Shown here: piece by piece, positions 1-12,100 of the stretch
How positions within the stretch are numbered: position 1 is the first letter of the stretch
How the letters are laid out: each line of letters starts with the position of its first letter
Source: Panax quinquefolius
Taxonomy: Eukaryota > Streptophyta > Magnoliopsida > Apiales > Araliaceae
DNA: 64,000 nucleotides
NCBI GenBank assembly: GCA_020205615.1
Contig: CM035168.1
Coordinates: forward strand, 130,954,795-131,018,794
Direction of reading: 5' to 3'
Position numbers and translations under genes: made by a program
The notes under the pieces: generated by a model
Told to the model about the DNA's origin: nothing
The model's database searches: none
The model's input: only the letters and a program-made list of their open reading frames with translations

Positions 1-1114
1 ATCTGTGCCGGTCGTATTACGCCGACTGGTTCCGTTATTTATTATTACATTGAAATAACTCGCCTACATGCAAGTACCGCATGCGTGGTAATTTCTTTTG
101 TTATTCCATTCTTTATTATACTCAGTTGGTTAAAGTTTTGACTTCTATACTCCATGAAATTAATGGAATATCCTTGATATTTGCGCTTCATCCAGTATCT
201 TTTCATGAAAATATTCTTCTGAGCATTCTTGAATTTTACTCTACAAAGAAGTATCATGTTGATAATTTGAATGTTATTAGTTCTTGGATAAATTAATTCT
301 TGAACTTGTTTTATTGAATTATTATATCATTGTCATCATCCTCATGTTTATATTTTTTTTGAAAGTCATCTGTGGCCTGTAGTGCATAGATGGACTTGGT
401 ATGATTATGACCAGGGATTATTCGGTGTAATCATGACCGTAATGTTACAAATGATGTGGTAAAAGTCCTCATTGGCCCGTAGTGCATTGATGGACAATTG
501 TTGACATGATCATGACCATTGATGAATACACGAATATCCTTGACCCGTAGTGCATGGAAAATTTGTGGTTGTGATACTTATGAATATCCTTGACCGTAGT
601 ACAAGAATGAGGTGGATTATTCCCAGCGATAAAAGTGATGAAAAACCTTTTAAATCATAAAAGATAGTAGATTTTATTCTCTACTTGACTTTTTTAATGG
701 ATTGCATGTTCCGCTGCAGTTAAACTTGATGTCTATTGTATTTTATCGGTTTAATGATCGTTGAAGACTAATGATAATTTATTACGCATTATCTTAGTCA
801 TAATATTTTTTTCTCGGCTAGTTGAGCTCACCCTTTCTTTCTTCGTTCTCTTCAGAAATGAGAACGTGGACGGGGACTAGTGGGAGCGGAGTGACGGTCC
901 GGATGATAGTATTTGTAGTCCTCACTATTCTATTAAATAGTGTGACAATAAATGTAATGAGAACTTGTTCTGAGAGTGGATATTGTCTAGAAAACAATAT
1001 TTGTATTAAAACTCACAGCTTTCTTGTTGTATATTAAAGATTGTATTTGTATTATATACCATGTATTTGGCGACTCAGAATAGGTGATATATACCTATTT
1101 TGGGGGGCGTCACA
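1..1114 (+). mobile_element. 3' part of a long-LTR retrotransposon LTR
   Basis: This stretch matches the downstream part of the LTRs found later in the window (compare about 37000-38097). It has the end of the hairpin array, the repeated 'gtagtgcatgga' motif, the TTGAGCTCACC motif and the terminal 'gcgtcaca' ending in CA at 1114. The next bases (1115 on) are fibrillarin intron sequence that recurs at about 10577, so 1114/1115 is the element-gene junction. The left part lies outside the window, so it cannot be said whether this is a solo LTR or a full element. No coding sequence is visible; the short ORFs here are not shared between LTR copies. Confidence 0.85.
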
Positions 1115-4100
1115 TATATGACATAAAAAGTGAGAAATTTCAAGTCATTTGGGTTACAAGCAAATGAAAAATAACACCAACTTTGATGTCTTAAATTTAA
1201 AAGACCATATGTATGCAAGAGAAAATTAGTTTTAAAAAAATGGAAGAAGTGAAAAGAAGACCAATCAAAAGCAAAAAAACAAAGGTATTAAGATGAATAA
1301 AATAAAGCCCTAAGGTTTAAATACAAAATGTAATGTGCATTAGTTCTATGCATGCCAACACAATTGAAATAAACAGCAAAGATGTTCTAAAAATCAATTG
1401 AAATCACTTAGTATTGATATAATGAAAATTAGCCTAAAGAACATATTGGACATTCCACCTTTCCGGCGAGGAACTAGTTACTGTAGCTTAAATCTCAAAG
1501 AGTTAATCTGACTTTGAGGGAAGAATTAAACTCGTGAAAAAATAAAGATGTTAAAAATGGTTAAAAGACAAACTATTTTACATTAAAAGCCAACAATAAA
1601 TACAATTATAAAATAACATGCATGAAAGCAAATCCTCCCATCCTTAAAGTAGAAATAACAGAAATCTAATATATTTAACAGAAGCAAACCTGATCAGGCT
1701 GAGCAACATCAGAAAATATCACATCAACCATCCCAACAAGCATACGGTACTTGGCTGGATGCCTAGCATCCTCAATAATAGGTATAACATTAGTTCGCTT
1801 CTTTGCCATGTTAACCAAGTCCCTACCACTTCTGTGAGAAAATTCAACGGCATAGACTACGCCAGACTACAATTATTGTGTGTGTGTGTATTAGTACATG
1901 CAGCTCATTAGTAAAACAAAGAAAAGAGCTGGGTTAAGTTTAATTTGGACTACTTACAGGGCCAACAAGATCAGACACATGAGAGACCGTTGTTCCAGAA
2001 GCAGCTCCAAGATACAGAACCCGAGTACCAGGTTTCTTTATCCAATAAGATGGGACAATTAGAAACCAACATATATAATAATAGCAAAACACAGACTGCA
2101 AACTCAACCATAACCAAATATGTATTAGGACAAAAAACAAACACTTACTATCCAGATGTTGTCAACTCCTCCAAGAATGGCAGCCGCCAACTTAGAACGG
2201 AAGGGATTCCATACCCTGTACTCAACCTTAGTTCCATCTTCATTCTGTTGGAAAAAAACAAAAAAGTAAGTAAATCAATACCAGTAGCTTTACAGATGTT
2301 ATTAATTTAAGTGGTCTCAAACAAATATGACCGATTAATACATTATGCAAAAGAGATATCTTGTGCGGTGTTGAGCTATCTTAAACGATGTTAAACAAGT
2401 TTCTGTAAAAATCTTTTATTCAACAATCTATCAGATATACAGATTTATAGCTACAACCATATGAGAAACCAGAAACAGGCATGATTAGCCAAAATAAATA
2501 AATTGCACTCTTAGAAACTCAAAATGCCACAATCAAATAAAAACAAGAAATGATACAACTGGCATTGCAAAATATAATAAAAAAAATTGGCAGAATTTTT
2601 TAATATTAAAAATAACTTGAAGCAATAGAATGATATGCAACAAAGGAATAAGTATAGATTACTAATTACAAATTAAGCAAACATGTACCAATACTTGGAG
2701 GCTACCAGCAAAGAATTAGCTATACATTTCTCTGGTAAGGGATAAATGAGTAAGAACTCTGCAACTTGGTAAAACCAAAACTTAAGAGCAACTTATTCAA
2801 TTAAAAGGAATTACAAATGAACACATCTAAATGTGCTTATTAAAGAAACATGTTCAATCAAAAATGCTTACAAATAAACACACATCTAAATGTGCTTTTT
2901 TATTCGCACATATCATGACAAGCTCAAAATTAACTTCAAGCATGTCTCCAATCCCCAAAAATGTTCCACTTAATTTCAACCACAAAAAGTAAAGAAAAAA
3001 ATACTCACTGCACACGGTATATTCAAAAAGTCAAACTTGATCCCTATATTAAGAAAGAGAGGGAGTATTTGATATATCAAGGCTGGTATCCTATACTGCA
3101 CGTCTGTGCCTAATTTTTTAATTGAGCACCTAACCTCTTAGTTTTTGAAACCAAGGAACTATTTCCTTGAAATTTCAATCACATACACTAGGTAGCTCAG
3201 TAGTTGTGGACAAAATACACACGATTTCATGTGTTCGTTTAATGGTGCTTAGTTGAATTTTAATCTTATGTGGATAATCATCATAACAAATATGGCCAGA
3301 CCCGTATTTTTATATATCAATTTAATCATGTAAAGAAATGTAAAGATTGGGGGGGAATAAGAATACTGGTTTCTTAAAAAAATGTATATTTGGATGGCGA
3401 ACTGTGATTTTGTGAGATTAGGTGGTTTGGTTTTTGGGAAATATAGGGAGCTGCAGTAGACATGGATTTGGGTGCGGGTAACATTGAAGGCAAGGCATTG
3501 AACAAGAGCTTAATTGTGATCTGAAAGGAATTCGCTGAGTGAACTCTGCTGGTTGACTAGTGCTTTTGGAGGAAGACAGGGGTAAGTGGGTCCTCAAAGA
3601 AAATGGTTAACATCTCAAATCTGGCAGGAAAAAGAGAAAATGAGGAACCTGGATGGCAATTTCCAACACCGGCGACAATAAACAACTTATCATTGACATC
3701 AACCATTGATGACCTGGACCCCCTCACCAGTCAACCATAGCCTCACCTTTCCCATTACCAGAAAACATCATGCCGGTGACATCTAAAGCCAAACATAGGT
3801 TAGACCATGAAGTTAGCAATCTAGAGGATTTCTTAGTTGTGATCCAGGGTTTCACAACCATTCTCTACACTTTTGAAATCTACCACAAAACCGAGCTTAC
3901 ATTAAAATTTTCAAAAATTATGACAATATTTTGGTAAATATTCCACTTCAGCTTTGCAGAAGCCAACTAAGTAAAATGAAATTGCATGCGAGGTTCATGC
4001 ATGTATTTTGTCCATGTAAGCTGATCAAAGTTGCTCAAAAAATTTTTTTGTGTATTCCATGATTGCAAAATTAAAACATTGAGACTCAATTAAAGTACAG

Positions 4101-4132
4101 AGCAGCAAAGTGTCTACTAGCCTTTATATCAT

Positions 4133-5425
4133 AGTTATCAAGGCAACAAGTCGAGTCGAGATAAGTCGCTAACCGCTTATGCGACAAAGCGCCCGATTAG
4201 TCGTCCACGAGTCAACAAGTTGTTAACAATGTAGATTTTATACATATTAAATTACATATATTTAATATTTATTTGAATATTGATATATTTATATTTTTAA
4301 TGATTTACTATTTCCATAATGGAGGTTGTAGCATATCAAATCACAACAAAAAATGAACAAGATCAAGTCAAAATGAAAATTTTATTATAGTTGTAATTTT
4401 TAAACTACCAACTTCAAATTGTATTGTGTAGATATTGATAACTTCTTAATAATTAGTTTTATTCAATATAATTCTTAAATTTATGTTTAACATTGTATTT
4501 ATAGAATATCATAAATTTCAATATTAAGAATTCAATAATTTATGGTAAAAACAATTAAACAATCATTGTTAAGATAAAGACATAAACAAGCATAGTCATA
4601 TCATAAGTCGTAACATTAGACAACCATCCTTAACAAGACAAACTCCATTACAACTATAATATGGGCTGTTTTAATATAATAATTATAATATTATAACGTG
4701 GTACTAATATTATTAAACTAATTATATTTTCATACCTAACAACTAATAAATTAACACCAACAAAGAAAACAGACCCACTCAGCTCATAAATTGACATATT
4801 TGCAAATGAAGTTAAAAGTCAAAACTCTTATTTGAATGTGTGCCCCCCTCATAAATATAATCGGACCCATAAATAAAAATTAAAAAAAAGCCAACAACAC
4901 AGTGAGGAAAAAAATAAAAGGAAGAATCGTCGGTGGAAGAAGAGAAGGTAGAAATAGAGAAAAATAATAGAAGAATAAAGAAGAAGAGTATAGAAGAAGT
5001 GTGCAGAAGAAGAAGAGTAGAAAAAGAAAAGTAGAAGAAGAAAAATACTTGATAAAAAAGAAGAATCATCGGTCGAAGTAGAAGGCTACAATCATCGGTC
5101 GTCCAAGTCGTCAGTCGGAGTGGTACACTCTCTCACTCAGTCTCGTGCTATCTAAACCTCTTTCCTTTCTGCAATTTGGGATTAAGTTTTAGGAAATGTC
5201 GGACTGCGAAGGTTTCTTTCTTTTTTATTTTATTTTTACCAATTGGTCTTCGGGTCAGGGCACACACACCTTGTCAAGTCACCTGCTTAGCACAGTAGGC
5301 GTCCATGTCATCCCTAAGTCGTCCAAGGTGACGCCTGAGCGCTCGACTTGCGACACCTCCCCCTAGACGACTTGGTACCATAGCAACGATCGGACGTTGT
5401 CACCTAGGCGACGACTTGATAACCT
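4133..5425. mobile_element. Candidate non-autonomous TIR transposon
   Basis: Both ends carry GTTATCAAG in inverted orientation (left about 4134-4142, right about 5416-5424). These are followed inward by GC-richer blocks with repeated 'aagtcg', 'cgacaa' and 'cctaggcgac' motifs, unlike the AT-rich surroundings. A TTATAT sequence occurs just outside both ends and may be part of a target duplication. The interior is AT-rich with a GAA/AGAAG purine tract at about 4915-5090. No transposase is visible. The superfamily cannot be assigned. Confidence 0.4.
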
Positions 5426-7249
5426 TATATGCGTCTCTACCCTCTACTTTCTTTCTTTATTTGTTTTAATTTCCATTGCATTAAAGCTTCTTTACATAAA
5501 GTACTTGAACACTCATAATTCAACAATAAAGATTGGGACGCAAAAAAAATTACAAAAGAAAAGGCAAGAGAAAGGAGGTCATTGGTTCAAAGGCATTGCA
5601 TAACAATGCATCTTCGGAAAAAAAAACAAAAGCAAATGAAAAACAAACAAGAGAGAGCAACAAGGAGAGAATACATGAAACAAGTAGAACCAATAATGGC
5701 TTGCGCAGAAAAGATTTCACAACTAGCTATAAAATTTCCACTTACGATAATTTAATGTACCAATTCAATGCACTAAGCACAGACCATCAACATGAATCTA
5801 TGAATATGATAAATCAGAAAGGTACCAAAGGTAAAGGTCTATGGGTGACAGATGTAAGGTACCCCCACCGTCTCTTTCCACAACTTAAATCAGGTTTGCA
5901 GGCACATGGTTAAAAAGATCCTCTAATCAAGTAGAAGAAAACCATTAGGAGGTGAAGAGTTAAATATGAGACTACACCCCTACGCAAGTTGAAGTCAACA
6001 TCATTATGTCTAGAATTAATCTCAATTTCTGTTTTAACTAATATTTCCGATAAGACCTGTTGCATTCCTTTTTCTTCTCTAATAAGTAATTCAATCTACT
6101 ACTCATTGCATAAGAATTATTGTTAGGAATCTGTGTCTATCCAAGGTAATACTTGAGAAGAAAAACATGTTGATGAGGGGATTTAGGACTGATACGCCAC
6201 AATAAAAAGATTTACAGCGAAAAAGTTTGCCAAGACTGTTTTCGGTTATCACATTATGTTGTTGACTGTAACTATTATATCGAGTTCAGGTAGTTTCCCA
6301 CCATACTAGATTTGTAAAATGAAAAACAAAATATATATATATATATAAAGACAAGCTAGACTGTCATGAAAACACATTCACAAAAGTATCAAAATAAATT
6401 CAAGAACATCCGCTTCAGTAGATCATTTTTCTTTTATCACAACTTCAATCAAGCAACCACACTAATCATACAAATGAGCATTCAAATTCAGAATATGCAA
6501 AATCCAAAAATGGTTCATATATTATACAAAACATAAATTTGCAAAACAATATCGAGTGAATCCATCAAATCAAATGAAAAGATATTTCAGAACTAAACAA
6601 TTTCATCTAAAAGAGCAAATAAAATTTTTTGAGTTCCACATCCTAAAATAAATACAGACAATCTTATGAGTTGGAACCCAACCTAGCCACCTCTCACCAC
6701 TGGCGGGCCCAGAAAATTTCAGCTCAAGGGACACTTTTCAAAATAAATAATACATATTTTAAACAAAAAAGGCAGAAGAACATTTTTATCCATAGAGAAA
6801 AGTTAGAAATAAATTGTGTAATGAAATTTTGCCTGTAATGTTTTTAAATCACAAATGTTGAACTTTAATATTTTTCTTTTGAAAAAATAATAATAACATG
6901 CATTGAACTGTTAATATCTAATGAATTTATTTGAGACACTAAAATTGAAATACAAAGATATTATTAACATACTATGTTAGAATTTAGAAAAAGGTTGCAC
7001 AATTTTATTAATAGTATAAAATGATACAATGTTCTTAAGTTTATCATCACAATTGCATTATCATATTATCACTATTAAACTAAAATCTCAATAAATTTAA
7101 TAGCAAACTCGAAATTGAAATATATTCTTAAAATTCATGACGTTTATAAATTCAATTTAGTTTGCATTAATTTTAAATTTTAAAATTACAATTTATATCT
7201 TTTAAACATGCAACAAAATTCAAACAAATAAGTCAAAAGTGGAGATTCT

Positions 7250-7455
7250 ATTACTACATCCATTTCAAAATAAGAGTCTTAATTTGAAGTTTTGAAGTCG
7301 ATATGTGATGTGTGATATGTGAAAAGTATAACTAATCACAAAATTCATTATTCTCAACACTTAAATAATTTTAACTCAATTTTAAATTTTACAATTTCGC
7401 AAATTGACTTTTTAAAGTAAAAATAGGAGATTTATTTTGGAGCTGGAAGAGTATG
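7250..7455. mobile_element. MITE-like inverted-repeat element
   Basis: The left end 'tactacatccatttcaaaat' is matched by the reverse complement of the right end ('tactcttccagctccaaaat'), about 200 bp apart, with AT-rich DNA between and a TA at each outer edge. This is the usual look of Stowaway/mariner-type MITEs in plant introns. It is too diverged for a firm family name. Confidence 0.45.
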
Positions 7456-8530
7456 ATTTTCTTCTCAAAACCTGCCTATTTATTTGAATGTAGAAACATC
7501 AACTCGAGGAAGGAAAGCAACAATAGAAACCAGGAGCCAGATCTTAGAGAGAATTAACTTTTGACGTTTAAAAGAATAAAGCTAAGTTTTGAAGGACTAA
7601 CATCTGACAAAACCTCTACTCAAGGACAAACATGAAGATTCGTACTCTCAATTTAGTATCATGTTCATTTTAATCATCGCAACATACAATAACAACAGTT
7701 TCAATAGTTTAGTACTACTAAAGTTTCATTTCCATGGTGCAGTGCATTTTTACCCATATTAATAACACTACTTGCAACTCAGGGGGGGAGTTGAAATAAA
7801 GCAAGTTATTAATTAAATTTCATTTGAAAAAATAATGCAAGCTCAAATCAAGTTTGCTGAGATAAAAAATTCCAAAAATTGGAGACAAAACTCAGTACTT
7901 TACAAATATTGCATTAATCAAAATCAAACAAATTCACACCAGTTTTGAATTTTAGTATTTCCCATATTGACTAGAAAAATATGAACTTAGGGGGTAAAAC
8001 CAAGATGCGAATAAATAATAGAAATTTCCTACATGCCATATTAGGACTTGCAGCACCCATAAAAATGCATGATACTCTTATCATTTAAAGCTTACCCACC
8101 AACTTCAAATGATAAACAACAAAATTTACTTATCAACACAAACAAAAAAACAGAACTTTAATTAAATTAATAAGTTTCAACGAAGATACCTGAACGGATA
8201 CCCTCTTCTCATTGTACACAGCTTCACCGGGAACCATGTTCTTAGTACAAAGAGCATCTTCTTTTCCCTTAGCAATAAACACACCTTCGTGTCTATGAGG
8301 CTCAACGACAACTTTGCTACCACCTTTCATTCCACCGCCTCTCCCACCGCGGCCCCTTCCATCACCTCTTCCGCCTCTACCCCTTCCTCTATCGCTGGCT
8401 CCTCTTCCACCGCCTCTCCCCCTTCCTCTATCGCTGGCTCCTCTTCCACCAAAACCTCGGCCGCGTATTGGGGGTCGCATGTTTGGGTTTGAGAGCGAGG
8501 GAGCGGAGAAGAGGGGTTAGATAACTTAGC

Positions 8531-8550
8531 TTTATAGGGAGGGTTTAGGG
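8531..8550 (-). promoter_or_regulatory. Core promoter motifs of fibrillarin copy 1
   Basis: On the minus strand a CCCTAAACCC telo-box-type motif (8541-8550) lies just upstream of TATAAA (8536-8531), about 50 bp from the ATG at 8480. Telo boxes next to a TATA box are typical of plant genes for ribosome biogenesis. The same pair occurs upstream of copy 2. Confidence 0.6.
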
Positions 8551-8620
8551 TTCGAATTTGTATTTTATTTTATTATAAACATATTTGTTAGTTAGGATGC
8601 GGTGACGCTGCTGTGACCGC

Positions 8621-9101
8621 AAAAAAAACGGTCGGATATATAATTTCTTCCGTATTCCTTTTGAAAATCTTGATTTACTAAAATTAATTTCAGACTTTCC
8701 AAAATACAAAAGCGAGCCCAGCTCTTTAGCTTTTAGATAATTACAAACTATAAAAAAATACTACCTCTTTTAAAATATAATATAAGACCATCTGAAGTTG
8801 ACGTAATTTTGGAATATTATTTTTAATGATCCTAATTTTATCTTAATAGCATCAACCATTTATTAACATATTTTAATCATTACTAACTAATATGAAATTG
8901 GTTTGGTCTACAAAAGAAGTACAACGACTACAAAATCAACCATCACATTCTCAATTCATCATCATCAAAACCTTGTCAAAATATCCCCTACAAACAAAAG
9001 AAACTGAAGATGAAAGACTTCAGTATAAAACAAAAACATAATAATAAATAGCAATGTTTAACAAGACTGAGATTCCAAATAACTACAAAAGCCAACACCA
9101 T
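8621..9101. other. Spacer between the fibrillarin copies, including the 3' UTR of copy 2
   Basis: The part next to 9101 should be the 3' UTR of fibrillarin copy 2 (minus strand). The rest is AT-rich upstream flank of copy 1, with a possible degenerate MITE end at about 8760-8800 ('actacctcttttaaaatata'). No gene is seen. Confidence 0.5.
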
Positions 9102-12100
9102 CTAGGCAGCTGCTTTTTGTTTCTTTGGCACACGGTATGCACCAACAACACATGCATGGTCTCTCTCAAATGGCTCAAGGGTGACCTGCTCACTAGGCTT
9201 GAATTGATCTGCTTGTAGTTTCTTCACTTCCTGAGCAAAGACGGCCTCAGCCGGAACAGTCGAGTCTATGCAGTTTGCCTGTAAATTTTAGACAACACGA
9301 GTTAAATCCCGAGAAAAAACCTGGTTGGTAGCTTCTTTTTAAATTATACACAATGTACATGTGTAGCCCACACTAAAAATATAACCTTTAGACATGACAA
9401 CTAAAAATACGGTTGGAATTTTGCCATATTCTAGCCGAGAAAAATATATATAGGATGTATTAACAAGTGTTAAACTTGACAACATTTATATTTCAGCATT
9501 TCATACATTAAAATTCAAACACTAAGATGCAAACCTTGATTGATATAACAAAATGACCTCCGGCTTTCAAGAAGTACGATGCATTCAAAGCCAAAATTCT
9601 TGCCTGCAAATATAGCAATCAAAGAACTGTTTACACATTTTTTATATATAAAAAAAAAGTTTGAACCATGAAAACAAAATTCCAATAGAGGATGAAATCT
9701 TGCAGAGGGCACAGTTCTCATTCACAAATGAGGACAGAGTCAAAAAGATATTTCAAACACTGTAGATTTCTATCTCTTTCCTTGTACAAGATAAAAGATA
9801 CGAAACATGCAATCTCTGAGAACTTTAACTACAAGATCAAAAGATGGTATCAGTCAGCCTTATATTTTCGTTACAGAGAGAGTTTTGATTGATACCACCG
9901 TGATCAAAAAATCAAAACATCAGAAAACTCTAACTGCACAATTCAAAAAATATCTGACTAGCAGCATAAAGAAAATAATTTCAAATTGGAACACATACTT
10001 GCACAAGTAACCAACTAATTCCACAGGCTCCACGAAAGAATCTAACAAAATGCACTCACCTCCAACTTGGGCTATTTATTAAAAGTTGTTCTAAGAAAAT
10101 ATATATAAAATTGAAAAATAATTGGTGGCAACAAGTACGCGACAACAAATGTGACTCGTATTTAAAAGCAGATAGGGAAGGTCAAACTTTAAAAAATCTA
10201 AACATGCATCAGAAACTCGGTTTTGCATCATCCACGATGTCCTGAAGGGGAATCCGAGTAACTCATCATCAGCTTGTGGAAATAAATAGCAGTACTCTTC
10301 AACTAATTATGCAGAATCATAGTAGAAAAGTTGCATAAACCTGTACCCAGTCAACTGAAAGAATTTCTAGGAGAAACAATTCTAAATTTTCATAAATGCA
10401 TCAGAAAAAGGAGCAACTCTTATCAAAATAAAATAGATTTTCATAAATGCATCAGAAACTCGGTTTTGCATCACCCATGATGTCCTGAAGGGGAATCCGA
10501 GTAACTCATCATCTGCTCCTTGGTAATGTTTTGTTATGTACAAACATATAAATACATATACTGATATACATATATATATATATATATGACATAAAAAGTT
10601 AGAAATTTCAAGCCATTTGGGTGACAAGCAAATGAAAAATAACACCAACTTTGATGTCTTAAATTTAAAAGACCATATGTATGCAAGAGAAAATTAGTTT
10701 TAAAAAAATGGAAGAAGTGAAAAGAAGACCAATCAAAAGCAAAAAAACAAAGGTATTAAGATGAATAAAATAAAGCCCTAAGGTTTAAATACAAAGGTAT
10801 TGAAATAAACAGCAAAGATGTTCTAAAAATCAATTGAAATCACTTAGTATTGATATAATGAAAATTAGCCTAAAGAACATATTGGACATTCCACCTTTCC
10901 GGCGAGGAACTAGTTACTGTAGCTTAAATCTCAAAGAGTCAATCTGACTTTGAGGGAAGAATTAAACTCGTGAAAAAATAAAGATGTTAAAAATGGTTAA
11001 AAGACAAACTATTTTACATTAAAAGCCAACAATAAATACAATTATAAAATAACATGCATGAAAGCAAATCCTCCCATCCTTAAAGTAGAAATAACAGAAA
11101 TCTAATATATTTAACAGAAGCAAACCTGATCAGGCTGAGCAACATCAGAAAATATCACATCAACCATCCCAACAAGCATACGGTACTTGGCTGGATGCCT
11201 AGCATCCTCAATAATAGGTATAACATTAGTTCGCTTCTTTGCCATGTTAACCAAGTCCCTACCACTTCTGTGGGAAAATTCAACAGCATAGACTACTCCA
11301 GACTACAATTATTGAGAGTGTGTATTAGTACATGCAGTTCATTAGTAAAACAAAGCAAAGAGCTGGGTTAAGTTTAATTTGGATTACTTACGGGGCCAAC
11401 AAGATCAGACACATGAGAGACGGTTGTTCCGGAAGCAGCTCCAAGATACAGAACCCGAGCACCAGGTTTCTTTATCCAATAAGATGAGACGATTAGAAAC
11501 CAACATACATAATAATAGCAAAACAGACTGCAAACTCAACCATAACCAAATATGTATTAGGACAAAAAACAAACACTTACTATCCAGATGTTGTCAACTC
11601 CTCCAAGAATGGCAGCCGCCAACTTAGAACGGAAGGGATTCCATACCCTGTACTCAACCTTAGTTCCATCTTCATTCTGTTGGGAAAAAACAAAAAGTAA
11701 ATCAATAACAGTACCTTTACAGATGTAATTAATTAAGTGGTCTCAAACAAATGACAGATTAATACATTATTCAAAAGAGATATCTTGTGTGGCATTGAGC
11801 TATCTTAAACAATGCTAAACAAGTTTCTGTAAAAATCTTTTATTTAACAATCTATCAGATACAGTTGAATAGCTACAACCATATGAGAAACCTGAAACAG
11901 GCATGATTAGCCAAAAAATAAATTTCACTCTAATAGAAACTCAAAATGCCACGATCAAATAAAAACAAGAAATGATACGACTGGCATTGAAAAATAAAAA
12001 AAATGGCAGAATTTTTTAATATTAAAAATAACTTGAAGCAATAGAAAATGTTCAACCAAAAATAATAACTTGAAGCAATAGAAAATAATATTACAAATGA

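Larger units (their letters stand above)
3031..8089. other. About 5 kb of inserted DNA in intron 2 of fibrillarin copy 1
   Basis: Copy 2 intron 2 is about 750 bp, while the equivalent intron here is about 5.9 kb. Homology to copy 2 stops near 3031 (after 'actcactgca') and resumes near 8090 ('cttacccaccaacttc'). The insert holds a candidate TIR element (4133-5425), a MITE-like inverted repeat (7250-7455) and AT-rich DNA. Open frames at 4812-5069 and 5397-5913 are low-complexity or unsupported, so no gene is called. Confidence 0.7.
1690..8480 (-). pseudogene. FIB: Fibrillarin copy 1, 3'-truncated
   Basis: Fibrillarin is the SAM-dependent 2'-O-methyltransferase of box C/D snoRNPs in the nucleolus. 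Visible exons: 8190-8480 (97 codons, starts [13 protein letters not shown] domain then [13 protein letters not shown]), 2149-2244, 1958-2035 (LGAASG SAM motif) and 1690-1866 (ends DVAQPDQ), all with good GT-AG sites. Together they give 214 codons. Exons 6 and 7 of the intact copy, with the ISIK segment and the C-terminal KKQK tail, are absent because the locus ends at the LTR junction 1114/1115. It also lacks the intron that splits codon 6 in copy 2, and has a shorter GAR region with a duplicated [17 protein letters not shown] unit. No premature stop is seen in the remaining exons, so the damage looks recent. A truncated protein could be made only if transcription ends in intron 5 or the LTR. 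Calling it a pseudogene is an inference from the missing 3' end. Confidence 0.85.

Noticed and set aside
4812..5069. Phe/Ser-rich minus-strand ORF
   Set aside because: It is the reading of a GAA/AGAAG purine tract inside a candidate transposon.
8289..8520. Plus-strand Pro/Ser-rich ORFs opposite the GAR domain (also 12530-12842)
   Set aside because: They are antisense readings of the Gly/Arg-rich fibrillarin exons; GC-rich repeats keep all frames open.
10382..10648. Minus-strand ORF in fibrillarin intron 5
   Set aside because: It overlaps the duplicated snoRNA fragments and is interrupted in related sequence; explained by the RNA genes.
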